DNA of 64,000 bases from Dryococelus australis (GCA_029891345.1 CM057009.1:311278166-311342165); one strand, 5' to 3'. Counted from the stretch's first letter, positions 1-12,433 are shown. The notes: generated by a model from the sequence alone, not told the origin. Program-made: numbers and translations.

Positions 1-340
1 GTACGCATTTTGCAACTACAGGAAAACAAAAGAATAAAATTGCAATACTAGCATGCGTATCTAGCTAGTGACATATCTATAGTAGGTGTATACTGTCCAG
101 TCATTTGTTGATTCCCTTCTGAGGTTTATAATTTAAGGTACTGGAATTTAATGTTAATCAAACAAACTCTACTACAATTCATACAAAATAGTTGCTGGTT
201 ACTTATGTGAAACACATCTAAACAATGTAACATTTTAAATGATTCCAGTATTATGCTGCAATATGAAAAAGTTCTGTGTCTGTGTGCACATTAAATTGTT
301 TTGGTATATTATTGGCAAGTCCTCTGCTCCTACTACGAGC

Positions 341-482
341 TAAAGTGTGTAGCCTGTATAGGTATGTCCCGTAAGCTAGTACAGTAACTATATGGTAAAG
401 TGTGTAGCCTGTATAGGTATATCCCGTAAGCTAATACAGTAACTACATGGTAAAGTGTGTAGCTAATACAGTAACTATATGG
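341..482. repeat. 55-bp tandem repeat, 2.6 units
   Basis: Two units of 55 bp (starting 341 and 396) and a shortened third unit from 451 begin with TAAAGTGTGTAGC and end with AGTAACTAYATGG. The third unit lacks the central 23 bases. No coding sense was seen. Confidence 0.9.
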
Positions 483-613
483 TACATTTTGATATTATTC
501 ATGAGATGAAACTGCGTTATTTAAAACTTACCACTGTTTTGGGGGTTCACGTGGGGAACAACGTTTATGCCAAGTGTACTAAAACTTGGGAATGGAAAAT
601 TTTGTTCTGAATT

Positions 614-706
614 AAATACAACACCGCTACCGGTACTTTGTATCAAATACAACACGGCTACCGGTACTTTGTATCAAATACAACACCGCTACCGGTACTT
701 TGTATC
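614..706. repeat. 31-bp tandem repeat, 3 units
   Basis: Three 31-bp units (614, 645, 676) differ by a single base. Each contains the palindromic core ACCGGT within GCTACCGGTACTTTG. Near identity suggests a recent expansion. Confidence 0.92.
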
Positions 707-1099
707 AAATCTTATCATCAGCAAGGTTTTGTTTGGTTAATATTCTAGAGACTATCAGTTCTTTCAAAAGTACTAGACTAACCAAAAACAACTTACAGTT
801 GCTTTTTAAAACTAAGTCACTCAAAACATTTGAAATTCAAATGAAGTTAAATGCGGTATAATGCATGTAATTCAAGCATACAAATTAAACTGTACACTGT
901 TAAAATTTTGCTCTGTATATTTGTGGAAAGTATCGGTAAAAATTGGTACGTGAATCTTCATAATAATACAACTACTCCATAACCAAATAATATGTTTTGT
1001 TCTTTAAAATAAAGATAAATTATGTTAATATACGTTTACTTTGCAATGTAAACATGTAGCTATATTTTTCTTGTTTATTACATATATCTGTAAAAAAAA

Positions 1100-1560
1100 T
1101 TTTTCTAGAAGTACAGAAAGTATTAAAAAATATTCCACCTTCTGTGCACTGTGTGAAATAAAATTGTATGATTTTCTAAAATGAGCTTTATGTTAAGTGT
1201 TGTTGGAAAGTACATGTCATGTGAAACCATAATTATTATACGGTATGCAATTGAAATCTGAATGGTCATTGAATATTATTTTAGAACCTAGTTAAAGAAG
1301 AATGTAGTGTATTTTAATATGTTTACAAAATAATGTTCTTTCTAGATGTAGAGAAAGTATGCTAGAAATATTCCTCCTTCCTTGTACTGTGTTGTGGTTT
1401 GAAATAAAATTGTGCTTTTTAAAATGAGCTTTATGTTAAGTGTATTTTGTAATTATATGTCATCTGAAATTTTGATTAGTATACGGTGTGCAATTGAAAC
1501 CTGAACTGTCATAGCATATTATTTCAGAGCTTAAAAAAGAAAAATACAAATCTAAGAATA
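1100..1560. repeat. diverged tandem duplication, ~236 bp
   Basis: The block beginning TTTTTCTAG near 1100 is repeated from about 1336 (TTCTTTCTAG). Shared landmarks keep the same order: AGAAAGTAT, ATATTCC, GAAATAAAATTG, AATGAGCTTTATGTTAAGTG, ATACGGT and CAATTGAAA. The copies are clearly old. Each carries a pyrimidine-rich TTTCTAG that could be a splice acceptor and an AATAAA soon after, so a duplicated terminal exon is conceivable. No protein family is recognisable. Confidence 0.8.
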
Positions 1561-1592
1561 ATGTGGATGAGCTCAGGAAAGAAGTGGAAAAG
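1528..1592 (+). CDS. possible coiled-coil exon (weak)
   Basis: After ATTATTTCAG the sequence reads open as a charged, helix-forming peptide (LKKEKYKSKNNVDELRKE...) of about 21 residues, ending at a run of 13 G at 1592-1604. The Lys/Glu-rich pattern with spaced Leu and Val fits a coiled coil. No start, donor site or family match can be seen, so this is a candidate exon only. The exon candidate at 4929-4995 has a similar composition and might belong to the same transcript. Both could equally be chance open frames in AT-rich DNA. Confidence 0.18.
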
Positions 1593-2698
1593 GGGGGGGG
1601 GGGGTTATAAATGTACCAAACTTCTCTATCCTACAGACCTGCAGTTGGTGGTTAGCTCGAAGAATTACATAAAAAAACCAGTGATGAAGCAAAAATTAAT
1701 ATTATGTCAATAAAACACTCACATCACTGTAGCTTCTGCTAAAATAGATAGCCTACATGTGAAAATACTTATCTCGTAATTTATTTAGTCACTACACATT
1801 TGGATTAAGTATGTACGCCAGATGTAAGAGAACAGAGGCTAATTACTGTGCCCGCCACGGGAACTAAATATAGCTTAGGTTTATAGATACGAAAGCATGT
1901 AAGACTACTTCTGGAATTACCTGAGTGTATTCATTATACAATGGCATGAATGAGGCCCTGGTGTACTTCTGAGTAAATTTAGTTTATTTGTTATAGGCCT
2001 ATTAAATGCATATCACACACGATACTCTATGCCTCAAAGTGTGTATTACTCTTACTGCAAACTGATTTCAGAAAGTTTTATGTTTTTTTCAGAATGTTTA
2101 AGGAATAGTGCCACTATACCTGCGTGTAAATTATTCAAATGTCAGTACGCAGTGTATGCCATCTGACAACCTTCCACCCTTTCAAATACAAAATTAACTT
2201 CTTTTGTGGATTTTTTTTTATGTTTTGAAAAACATATCAGAATTAGTAGCAGTAGCAAGTTTGTAGTTATGTTGCGTAGCAAAAAGGTAAGAATATTGTG
2301 GCTATCGCTTGCATACTCAACTCGTTACGATCTGGCGGTACTTCATGTGCATTTTGACTCGAATACTACTATGGGCCCTATTGTGTACCCTTCGTCTGTC
2401 TTTATACAAAGACAGTCGAAACAGAGACTGCAATATTGTCAAACCACTGAGGCATCACTACTGCATACGTAAAGAGACGAGTTTCAGAATAGCACGTACC
2501 TCAAAGGGCCTGAAATGTTCAATTTGCAATAATAAGGTTTGTATAAGCGGGTAAATGAGATAATTGTAAAAAAAAAATTTGTATACCTTAAAATTTTGGC
2601 TGGGATTTAGTAATGGTAGTAAGAAAGTCTTATTGGAAGTAGAACGTTAGCAGTGGTTCGGGGAGATTGGAAGCATCCGTGAATGGAGTATAGAAGTA

Positions 2699-2860
2699 GT
2701 GATGGGAGTATTCAAATTTGAAATGTCAAAGAATTCGTTTCCTGGTAGTTCTCGAGATATCTCGAAAAGTGACCAACGTATTCGAATAATTGTATCCGAG
2801 TAAACTAGCCGAATGATTCATCAGTACCTACTCTTGCCTCGCACGAGTACTCGAGTTCTC
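2699..2860. mobile_element. truncated hAT-like transposon end
   Basis: GTAGTGATGGGAGTATTC opens a stretch rich in TTCGAATA, CTCGAG and GAGTACTCGAG. The inverse motif (ATATTCGATTC...CCCGTCACTA) closes a related stretch at 17402-17512. These look like ends of one hAT-type family. The opposite end was not found for either, so both are fragments. Confidence 0.4.
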
Positions 2861-3089
2861 ACATGCAAATGTTACGTCGTTCATTCCACGCTTGCTCTCG
2901 AATATTTGCAGACGTGGTTGTGTCTTTCAAATTTATCTGTTATTTTACTTAAGTCGGTGTATTCCCGTGTGTTTTGTGGTCCTTTTATATCACATTACAT
3001 AGTTTTAAAATCTGTTTGTACAATATTAAATACACTGTTTCGTGTCTATTGCTGACATTTAAGATGTTTCTGTGTTTTAAACTGTAAAA

Positions 3090-3775
3090 AAATTGGTATG
3101 AGTCCCAAACATGTATGGAAAGTTTTTAACCCAAACATGTATGGGAAATTTACCATACATGTGTCTCGTAACATTCCAATACATGAATGGAGATTTTCCT
3201 ATGTACGAATGGTAACATTCTCATACAAATGTATGGTAACATTTCCAAATGTTTGTAAATCATACCATACAACATAAGTATAGTTACCAGACACGTGTAT
3301 AGGAACAATTCCAAACCAGATGAGCAAATATACTATACTAGTATGGTACTGTTACTAGACACTTGTATGGGAATGATCACATACCATATTGGCAGCTGTA
3401 GTACAGGCATCTGTATACGATTCACCACATACTATATTGGCAGCTGTAGTACAGGCATCTGTATACGATTCACCACATACCATTTTGGCAGCTGTAGTAC
3501 ACAGGTATGGTATATTTACCAGACATATGTAAAGAAGTCATCACATGCCATGCTGGCAGCTGTAGTACACGTCATGGTAACATTACTAGACATATGTTTA
3601 GGAACTATCACATACCATATTGGCAGTTGTAGTACACAAATGTGTTACCTTTATTAGACATGTGTATAGGAACATTCACACCCCATATTGGCAGTTGTAG
3701 TATGCAGTTATGATACATTTACCATACGTATGTACAGGTATCATCACAAACCATCATACACAAGAGTAGTATTTT
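3090..3775. repeat. degenerate ~68-bp minisatellite
   Basis: The core CACATACCATATTGGCAGYT followed by GTAGTACA recurs about every 48 to 70 bp from about 3379 to 3770. Two adjacent 48-bp units near 3379-3474 are almost identical. Upstream, from 3090, looser copies of ACATGTATGG and its complement alternate. Runs of CATACATGTATG-type palindromes make the strand prone to folding. Confidence 0.75.
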
Positions 3776-3899
3776 TACCAATCAAGAATAAGTCAATTTG
3801 CACAAATAAACACTTCAGGCAGATGACGAGTGGCTTCTTGGCACGTGACTGTGTGAAATGCAGAGCTCATCAGTACACACACTACCAAAACTGTCAGGA

Positions 3900-5400
3900 A
3901 AGTGTTATTTATGTTGCATATTAAAGAAGAATGTATATATTTTGTAACACTGTAAACTTTTATGCTGGAATTAAATTATTTTAATCTTTTAAAAATCATA
4001 TACTAATAAAAGTTTCTTTTTTTAACAAATTTGCATTCTGGGTGCTATACAAAGCACATTCCAATTCACTTATAAACCTTTTGTGGCTGAAATGGAGGAG
4101 ACAAAAATCAATTCCCTATCAAAGTAATGATTTATTTCACAAAATGCACTTTCTAAAGCTTATAGCATGAAAACACGCCTAAATTTAGATTACAAACATA
4201 CTCTCAACACATGATTTTAAACCAAAATTAGTAAATTCTTGCAATACATTTTACAATTATACAAAATATATGCATCCTTCTTTCATATGTAATGCAAATT
4301 GTACTTTTCTGACAATTTTGGTAGTGTGCATACTAACGAGTTCTGCACGTTGTACAGTCAGGCATAGTGCTTCATTGGCTGTCCATATCCTCCAACCTGA
4401 AGCTACCAAGACTTGGATCTTTTACATTTTCCTATTGCCTTGACTCAGGCCAAAGTAAGAACAGTGACATGCCACTCTCTACTGCTCATGTTTAATTTCT
4501 ATTGTATACTTAAGAATGAGCCAAGTAATATGAAGAATTTCCAAGTTCTGTGTCTTTGTTCTTAGGTTATGAATTGTGTAAAACCCCTAAAAATGACTGC
4601 ACACCAACATTTATAGCGTGTCAATCAGATGATACCTGTACTAGAAGTGTGTACAGAAAGGAAACATACCCCCTCATGTAGTTTGCCCTCAAAATAACTT
4701 GAATGCCAAATATACAGGAACTCCACATACTGCTACAGAGGTTATTTATTCTATATATGCATTAAAAGTTTCCTAAAAATTATATAGGTATGTTGGAATA
4801 AAAGATTTCCAGTATTGTCAGTACATGGATTGCAAATTTTTAAAACCCAAATATAGGAATAGCATATTACCAATTCAGCAAGCTGTTCTTTGCACAGTTC
4901 TCATGTAGTAACTGTATTTTACACTCAGGAAGCCTATTCCGAAGAAATTAGAGGAAGAAATTAAGCACTTAAGACTGAAAATTGTTGAAGTGTGAAGTGA
5001 TTTAGTTAATACACAATGTGAAGTGTAAGGGATATATATCACCTTTCATTACTGATAGTCTAAAAGGAATGCATCCACAATACACAGATTCTAACTAAAT
5101 AAATTAAGCAAATCGAGCAAAAAACTGTGAAAGCAAAAAATTACGCAAACAACTAAGGCGTATCCGTAATTTATGTATTCTTTATTACTCTTCAACAGCG
5201 GTTTCACTTAACTTCGTATAAATTAGTGAATGCAGTGTACATGATGAATGGAACTTGCAAACTGTGAAAGGGCATAATGTGCAACATCTATCAATAAAGA
5301 TGTACAAATTCATTGTAAATTTTCCCCTTTACTCAAATGCATCACTTCAAGAAAAAGGTTGTTTTTTTTCTCTCTTTTTTTTCTTTCTTGCATAAGACAT
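3900..5400. other. AT-rich stretch without a recognisable gene
   Basis: Apart from the short exon candidate at 4929-4995, nothing is supported here. Open frames are short and of low complexity. AATAAA hexamers at about 5097 and 5293 could serve as poly(A) signals for a plus-strand transcript. Confidence 0.5.
4929..4995 (+). CDS. possible terminal coding exon (weak)
   Basis: TTTTACACTCAG is a fair splice acceptor. After it the frame reads KPIPKKLEEEIKHLRLKIVE and ends in V-TGA at 4993-4995. The peptide is basic/acidic with Leu and Ile at heptad-like spacing, so a short C-terminal coiled coil is possible. AATAAA motifs follow at about 5097 and 5293. The family is not recognised. The short length means a chance ORF cannot be excluded. 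Confidence 0.22.
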
Positions 5401-5419
5401 ATGGCACATTAAGTATATC

Positions 5420-5880
5420 TGTTATCGATATATATAAAATTCATTGTGCGTGAGTAAACCGCATCATCACTGACAAACCACTGGACCAGTTGAGATCATA
5501 TTCACACCATATGTTATTGAGGTGGCGAGTAAGGTTTTTAGTTGTGTTTCATTGTTTTTTTTTTCATTCCAGTTTGTGGCGCTGTAGTCTAACTTCTATA
5601 TTTATGGGCCGATATTGCTCATACTTGCAGGAAATGTTAGTTGATCTAAAATAAATAGTTTCATTGTTCTTTGCATTTGGTAGGTTAGGTTCCGATAGGT
5701 GGCGCGTTAGTCTAACTTCTATATTTATGGGCCGACTTTGCTCATACTTGGAGGAAATGTTTGTTGATATCAAAGAAGCTGTTTTATTGTGCTTTGCATT
5801 TGGTAGATTAGGTTTCGATGGGGGCGCTGGAGTCTAACGTCTATTTTTATGGGCCGATTTTGCTCATATGCACTGGGAAG
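5420..5880. mobile_element. Helitron/SINE-like end with ~122-bp repeats
   Basis: The block at 5430-5530 (ATATATATAAAATTC..., then ACTGGACCAGTTGAGATCAT) has the layout of a widespread arthropod interspersed repeat often annotated as Helitron- or RTE/SINE-derived. Three copies of a 122-123-bp unit follow, with GTCTAAC anchors at 5587, 5710 and 5832. They share TTTATGGGCCGA and TTTGCTCATA. The units are diverged, so the amplification is old. Class assignment is from general resemblance only. Confidence 0.45.
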
Positions 5881-5959
5881 GCAAAATAGAACGTGTACAC
5901 GCGCTGCACAAACTGAAGAGGCACAAACACAAAATCGAGAAGCACAGATTACGATCATA

Positions 5960-6028
5960 AGATAAGCACGTGCACGTCAAAAGACGGAACAGCGTTCGCC
6001 GGGATCACATAGTTTTCCCATTAAAATG
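5960..6028 (+). promoter_or_regulatory. possible first exon ending ATG|GTAAGT
   Basis: CACGTGCACGTCA at about 5969 (E-box next to a half CRE) lies in the only locally CpG-richer DNA. About 55 bp later TTAAAATG is followed directly by a consensus donor GTAAGT (6029-6034). An exon ending exactly after its start codon is a known arrangement, for example in several ribosomal protein genes. The next exon was not identified. The same ATG|GTAAGT junction recurs at 24347-24355. Confidence 0.25.
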
Positions 6029-6283
6029 GTAAGTCTCTCTATCAATAACATGGAAAATAATAGGAAATGCAGGTACAAACATAAAAACAGAAGCAAACAC
6101 CACAAATGTATTTGAAATGACATGTTTATTTCCACAAGTTGCAAAAACACCAGTATTTTTCATTTGATAAAAACAACTATTCACAACAATAAAAACTTTA
6201 TTTTAATTAGTTTACATTACATCCAGTGTGCCTACAGATGCAGCAAGTAAGAATGTCTGTTTTTGTTGACACTTGAAAATACA

Positions 6284-6404
6284 TTATGTCCACTGATGTG
6301 CAAATTTCTTCACACTACTTTGCAGTTTTCTTATGCAAGCATTAACTTCACTGTTGCTGCTGTATATTCTTGCTCCTTGCGATGGATTTATATACAGAAG
6401 CTGT
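6284..6404 (-). CDS. candidate terminal exon, unknown protein
   Basis: On the minus strand a good acceptor (TTTTGTTTCAG, AG at 6405-6406) opens into a 121-base exon. It encodes about 39 residues (QLLYINPSQGARIYSS..., then NSEVNACIRKLQSSVKKFAHQWT) and stops with TAA at 6284-6286. A minus-strand AATAAA lies at about 6195-6200, roughly 85 bp past the stop, and suits a short 3' UTR. The composition is protein-like rather than low complexity, and the C-terminal half could be helical. I recognise no family. The upstream exons were not found. This is the best-supported single host-type exon in the left part of the window, but it rests on signals alone. Confidence 0.33.
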
Positions 6405-7236
6405 CTGAAACAAAATGCATTTAAAATGAGTGGAGAATGTGTATGTATTATTCTGATTATTACAGCTTAAAATAGGGTTGCCAGATATTCAGAGAGGACA
6501 AGTGAGTACATATGTTGGTGACGTTGCTTTTATGACTTACTCTAAATTAATAAGGTCTCATACATGTACTAAACAGGGCCAAATTGTACATATTTTTAAA
6601 TTTCAAAATATGTTGTAGATTATATTCAATCATGAAAATACATTTCCGTGTATATCTTGGGACTGTGGAAAGCCAGTTATTTAAATGTCATGAATGTGTT
6701 TCAAACAAATGAACATTTCTTCTTCAAAGGATGCTACAATCACTAATTTGTACTCACATTAACTTTTGCTAGATTGTACAGTTGAAATTAAAAATTGTTA
6801 ACATTGAGCTGAGCTGTTACAGACAAGAATAGTAACGCAGGACAAAATTAGCAAAATCTAAATTTTTCTGGGTAAATCTGTACATATGGCAACCCTAATT
6901 ATTATACATAGTATTGAGTGACAGACCACAAAAACATATCAAATTAAGACACATTTCTCTCACCTACAAGTTTATTCATGGTTTCTTCACACTTTTTGAA
7001 TTGAATTTCAAATCACAAGCATTTTATACTTATTATAATATGAAATTATGTAAAAGTATGTTATTTGTAGTCATATTAAATTTTTCTGTTTATTTTGTCT
7101 TTGAATTATAATATTTTGGTGTAGCTTTCTTTACTTGGTGAAGCTTTTTTTGCATAAGGCAGAGCAGTGACTAGAAAGTAGAACTAAAGCAGGCCAGGCT
7201 TCAGAAAAGCTGGAGTAACCATGAATATACTAAAAA

Positions 7237-7332
7237 GGCTGTTCACGATAAAGTGAGCACTTTTGAAATGAACCTTATACAAGTAGATTTTAAGCAGGGC
7301 TTTCAAAAGTGCTCATTTAACCGTGAACAGCC
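7237..7332. mobile_element. short MITE, GGCTGTTCAC family
   Basis: A 96-bp element with terminal inverted repeats GGCTGTTCACGATAAAGTGA / TTAACCGTGAACAGCC. The middle, with AAGTAGATTTTAAGCAGGGC, matches the end of the 410-420-bp family members at 17622 and 30260, so this is an internal deletion derivative. The right flank reads TATAG. Confidence 0.9.
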
Positions 7333-7805
7333 TATAGTAAAAATTACACACAAAAGTAAAAACTAGCAACAAAAAATGAGCTAACACTATGTCGCCGACT
7401 AACAGCCAGCAGTGTTAAGCCCATGACAGAACTCACCACTCACGTGACACTTGGGCATGCACGTGCGCAAAGAGGCTACAATTTGAACTTTCCCTTAACG
7501 GAATATTAATTTGCAGTGTAAAATGTGTCTTTGGTTTTCTTTCCAGGGACAAAGGGTTTTAAGTGTTTAAAAATGTATGTTTAAAAATATTGCACAATTA
7601 GGGGTTATGAATTCAATATGCGTGCTGGATGAAGACTGAGGACAGTATTATTCCGGCATGAACACAGTCATAAAGGACCTTAAAAGGATATAAAATTTCT
7701 ACAATTTAAAAGTAAAATGTAAAACAATATTTAAATTATTTGAAAAGATAAACGTTTTGCTCGGCGTGCATAGCACTTCCGGTTATTTGAACCCCGTAGG
7801 CAGCC

Positions 7806-7861
7806 ATGGTAGGTCCGCGAGATGCTTGCCTCGGAGCAGTCGTTCTCGAAGGTCTGGCGAG
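7806..7861 (+). CDS. possible first coding exon (weak)
   Basis: GCAGCCATGG is a strong translation-start context. The frame stays open for 18 codons (MVGPRDACLGAVVLEGLA) to a donor-like AG|GTAAGA at 7862. The 7740-7900 stretch is CpG-richer than its surroundings. No downstream exon was identified and the opposite strand is also open, so the call is tentative. Confidence 0.2.
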
Positions 7862-7999
7862 GTAAGACGCAGTCACGTACGCCCTTCAAATTGTTTGCAC
7901 TGATGTAGATTATCATAGTTCATCCTTAGTATACTGGTTAACCTTTGCTTGCGTACGGTTTTGCCAGATATTTTCCCCAGCATTATGCTTCCGCTTAAC

Positions 8000-9500
8000 C
8001 TAATAATTTGTGTCCTTGTGGCTTTTTAAAATGTAAACGAGAAGGGAGAAAAGATGTCTGAGAGGCCACGCGGCCCGCGCAACTTTGAATCAGACGCCAC
8101 CCGCCTATGTTAAAGGCATTTCAGTGTAATTTCTGTATAACTGGTGCTTGCAATAATAAGGGCTTTAATTCTATATATGTATTTGAGGGTATATGGTTCA
8201 TAACGCGATTCATGAGCTTTGAGAGTTTATTTGTGTAATATCATGTACGCCATAATCTGTTTCAGGGTTTTATCTATTTCTCATTCAGGGTTCCGTATAT
8301 TTTTCATGTAATTGATGCTTTGTATGTTTGACCACGCGGTCGTTTCAATGTTTTATTTTCTTGCCATCCGGTATGTTACATGTCCAAAACCAATTCAATC
8401 TGCAAAAGAATAATTTTTTTCAACAGAAATAATAATTTGTTTGACCAGAATTTGCCGTTTTTGCGGAGAAATACTGAAGTTTCACCTGCAGACGCCCTCC
8501 GCTGCAACACTTATCCAACGGTATCCGCGCCATCTAATCTTGCTTTCACGTGCTTGCGTGTTTATTGTGACCATTGATGTCGTGTCCCATCTTGTTCCAG
8601 TTGTATTTGTATCATTCTGTGTAATTTGTACGGTGACATTATTTCCGTCCGAGCCGGCTACGTTTATAGGCCTCCACCACACTAACCACGTGCTGGATGA
8701 CGCGTCCCGACGAGTTTGCGCTAGTGATGCGTCCTGTCGTCAGGAAAAATCGTCTGTCCACCATAGCGGCTGTCGACTTCTTTCCTTGTGAGGATTGTGT
8801 TTCCTAACACCACACAGAAGTCATCCATCTAGGAGTGCGCTAGATTAATTTCGTGCTGGGGAGAACCCGAACGGAGTAGCTAGACACGTCCGAGTGTAAT
8901 TCATAAACTTAAAAATCCTGGCACGATTTTAGATAAGTGGCAAAATAAAAACAAGACAAACAGTGCATTAAGTACTTCTTTGTAGTGACAGCAACCTCCT
9001 GCCAATTTTTCAGTGTTCAATGTATAGTAAAGTGTACCAGTGTTTTGTAAGTACGCTCGGGTGAGATGGACACACAGAACCCACAGCATCCCTGAGAACC
9101 CTGAGTCTCTACAGTGCGGTGACTGGGAAACATCACTGGCACTCATCTACCGTAAGTTTATTGTGTCACCGTTCGTCTCGTGTCTCACCCGACGGCGTCA
9201 TATAATCGATACATAACTTATGTATGTTTTTAATGTTGCACAATAAAAATAAACGTGGTTTTGCATTTTAAATATTCTACACAACTTAGCTTGAAAGGGC
9301 AGAGACTTATATCACTGGTGAAGATGAAAAGTAAACTGTTAGCGAAGTGTATCCAAATATCACACTGCTCAGTTTGAATCTGCGTAATGCTGCAGCATCC
9401 GAGAACTTGGTGATACTTGCTTAATGTGTTGACGGCTAACTTAAACACACACGATTTGTGGAGGTAAATTACTTTACTGTGAATTAATACATTTAATTCT
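8000..9500. other. no gene recognised; CpG-richer block
   Basis: From about 8460 to 8900 the DNA is richer in CpG, with an E-box CACGTG at about 8687 and several CGTC/GACG motifs. It could be regulatory or an old LTR fragment. The open frames on both strands overlap each other and look like by-products of GC content. Confidence 0.3.
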
Positions 9501-9530
9501 TAACAATTTCATCTCTACCCAAAGGGAAGT

Positions 9531-9583
9531 TTAGAGGTGTTCAGCCCAACCTATAAAGTATAGGTTGGACTGAACATCTCTAA
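9531..9583. other. near-perfect 25-bp hairpin
   Basis: The arms 9531-9555 and 9559-9583 are inverted complements with 23 of 25 positions paired and a 3-base loop (AAG). The arm reads TTAGAGGTGTTCAGCCCAAC then CTATA. The loop is too short for a typical miRNA precursor. A foldback or MITE remnant is more likely. Confidence 0.9.
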
Positions 9584-9599
9584 CAGCTAGGTCATTAGA

Positions 9600-11900
9600 A
9601 ACTAAGCAAGTTGCTGAGAGAAGCAGGAACTGGGAAGGAATCTACCATGTTCTGTGCTAAGGAACGAGCCCAGCATTCACCTGGAGTGATTTCCAGAAAC
9701 CATGGAAAACTGCAATCAGAATGGCTGGATTAGGAATGAAACCCACATTCGTCGAATGTGAGCCCAGTGGTTTGCCACTGTGCAACCTTGCTCACACTTA
9801 CAAGCTATCAAAACATTAAACAATAAGTTACTTAAATAATTAGCCTACTTTCTCAAATACAGTAATTCTTCGTTCGACGTAAGTTGATTCACAACTTTGT
9901 ATAAAATAATTCTAGATGTTTACATTGTGTAGGGATTTAGTATGTTAGTATTCTAGAATATCACAAAATTAAGTCGTATGAAATGAACAGAAATGAACAT
10001 GCTAACTGCCCACAAACTATGCACAACATAACTAAGAACATTGTTGTGATAGTATGTTAACCAATTCTGACTGAACATCACTATCTTGGATATAATCTGT
10101 ATATATTAAAGATAGAAAAAATATATTACAGAATTTTACACCACCCACATATAGCTTCTGTTCATTTATACATAATGTATTTCATAGAACACATTCACAC
10201 AGTCCCTTTTAATCAGTCGTTACATCCCACATAATGGCCACATCTTGACCTTCGACAGCCTTTCAACTTTTGTTCCCACACTTGAAAATTTTCTGTACAT
10301 AATTCCCTTAGTGGTTTTGTACACCCATTAAGTATACTACCATGTGATCTTTAATAAATTAGTGACAGGAAAACTGTAACATTTAAGTAAAACTAAAATA
10401 ACAGCAAACAAGGGCAAAAGGTTAGTTCACTGTTAAATATTACTCCAACTTAAATTTCGCAACCTAATTACAAAAATCAGTTAAAATCACACACAGAATG
10501 AAAATACTCCTTACATAGTAAAAGTGTTTCCACAAAATTCCTAACAGTAAAGCTGCCAAGGTATTTCTAGAGTAAAGTCAAAGAGAAATTTATTCTTAGT
10601 AATCTGAAAATTGCTGCCAACAGATATCTGATCTTACACCAATTTGCGTCCACCGAACGGACAATTTTTTTATCTACCACACTATCACTGTTCACTGTAC
10701 ATATGGCAGTGTTTCCGCATGTATTTTCGTGCCAACTCAATATTTACATAAACATATTATAAGCCTTTTTTTCAAACTCTCGCTCACAATTAAAAACAGG
10801 TACTATTTCTGGCCATCTTACTCAATTGTGCATCCCAAGCAAGCGGCTAAAATTCTGTCCTCCTGGCAGCCAGCGGGAGAGGCCTCACCTTCCAGCTGCT
10901 TCCCACTGCCTATATTTCAGTCACACTGTGGTGGCGAGGAACTGTAGTTCCCACGAGCGATTGGTACTCGCCTGACACCTAAGTTATTACCCTCTCCACT
11001 ATCAAGAACCTAAACTACTATTCACATGAGTAAAGTCGGGAGTGTTACGAATGTTAAGTGCACAATTATTACATTGACCTAAAAAAAATATTAATCACTC
11101 ATATCTACGCATTACTTTCGTCATATCGCCAATATATTTGGTTAGAATTGCCCGTTCAAAGAAAAAATAAAATAAAATAGAAATTAAACAGTGTCTCAAT
11201 TGGCCCAGAGAACAATCTCCTGTGCTCTCGCAAACATGTTACAATGATGTCACATGAAACATTGTCTGGTTGTCTCAATTCGTAGGAGAGCTTGCAAAAG
11301 GGCGAGAGCGCAGAGAGGAGTGAACATATAAAGTAGCGCTCTTGCTGGTGCTCTCTCGCACTCTCCGACCATTCACCATATTTGTTTACAGTGTTTTGAG
11401 CCTTTGAACGTGCTTATAGTAGTTTTCCAGGCCAAAATCACATCACATTTTACTTGTTTGGTAATTTTAGCTGTTTTAGTCAATGAAATCACTTGCATAA
11501 CATGCATTTACAAACATGAAGGAAAGGATTTCGGACAAACTTTGTTTTACTAGGTTATGTATTTTTGTAACTTTCGCATAGTGTGCAGTTACATACAATA
11601 ATTGCTGCTAACACGACAACATAAATTTGCAAAACAAAAAATAGCTTAACTATATTTCATTAGAACAGTTATTCCAGTTGAGCAATAATTATTTCTGAAA
11701 TTCTCTGAACATATACAAAGTTATTCCAATAGCTATGGCCACAATTATTTCTTAACATGATTTTGCATCTTTTGGCATCAGCTGTGACAGAGAGATTGGT
11801 TGTCTCAATTTCACAGAGCGAGCACATGAAGTTGTGCTCTCGATAGATTGTGCAGCAGAGAACTCTTTAGATTGATACATGGCCTTAGCAATGACTGCCT
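9600..11900. other. no gene recognised; TATA-like site at 11.33 kb
   Basis: Mostly AT-rich. Near 11190-11400 a GC-richer stretch with repeated CTCTCGC/GAGAGCG motifs contains ACATATAAAG at about 11326, a fair TATA box. TGTCTCAATT occurs three times (about 11192, 11272, 11800), suggesting a decayed repeat element rather than a promoter. No supported coding sequence. Confidence 0.35.
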
Positions 11901-11976
11901 GTGAACGAGTGCTTAGTGATTTTGGTCGACGTATCAAATTGTGTGTATAGCGATAACATTTCAATCTTGCTTGCTA

Positions 11977-12221
11977 GGGCCGCGGTGGCCGAGCGGTTAG
12001 CCCGCTCGCCTTCCACCAAGGCGAACCGGGCTCAATCCCCAGCCGGGTCACCGGATTTTTGCATGTGGGAGTCGCGCCGGACGATGCCGTTGGTCGGCAG
12101 GTTTTCTCCGGGGTTCTACCGTTTTCCCTGCCCTTTCATTCCGGCCCTGCTCCATACTCACATGTCACCCTCATCGGCTCTCAAGACCACTATGTTAAGA
12201 GCCGTCCAAATTTCTTCACTC
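11977..12221 (+). mobile_element. tRNA-derived SINE, copy 1
   Basis: The 5' head looks like a tRNA: GTGGCCGAGCGGTTAG fits an A box and GGGCTCAATCCC a degenerate B box. The body carries CGGACGATGCCG, GGTTTTCTCCGGGGTT, CCCTTTCATTCCGG and AAGAGCCGTCCAAATTTCTT. Four related copies lie at 14311 (plus), 59282, 61330 and 63331 (minus). The head is not called as a tRNA gene because it is fused to a repeated body and its cloverleaf is imperfect. Confidence 0.85.
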
Positions 12222-12433
12222 ACTAAGTTATGAATAATTCTTGTTCGGGAATGAAATATAATTTATGTTTGTGGAGTTAATGCAACACAGATTGTTTTAA
12301 GTGTTGTAAGAGAAGTAAATGAGAGATAATACTGGTGTAATACTATGTGTTAGTGTTGCTGCGGCTAAACGGGACGCGGTTTAACGAGATGGGCACAACA
12401 CTTTGTAAATGTAAGGTGTCACACTAGCGTGAC

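Noticed and set aside
2813..3055. 80-codon plus-strand ORF
   Set aside because: Lies beside a hAT-like end, with no recognisable motif and AT-rich composition.
9531..9583. miRNA precursor
   Set aside because: The loop is only three bases and the total length about 53 nt, so a Dicer-type precursor is unlikely. Kept as a structural observation.
11977..12060. tRNA gene
   Set aside because: The A and B boxes are present, but the head continues into a conserved SINE body seen in four other copies, and the cloverleaf is imperfect.
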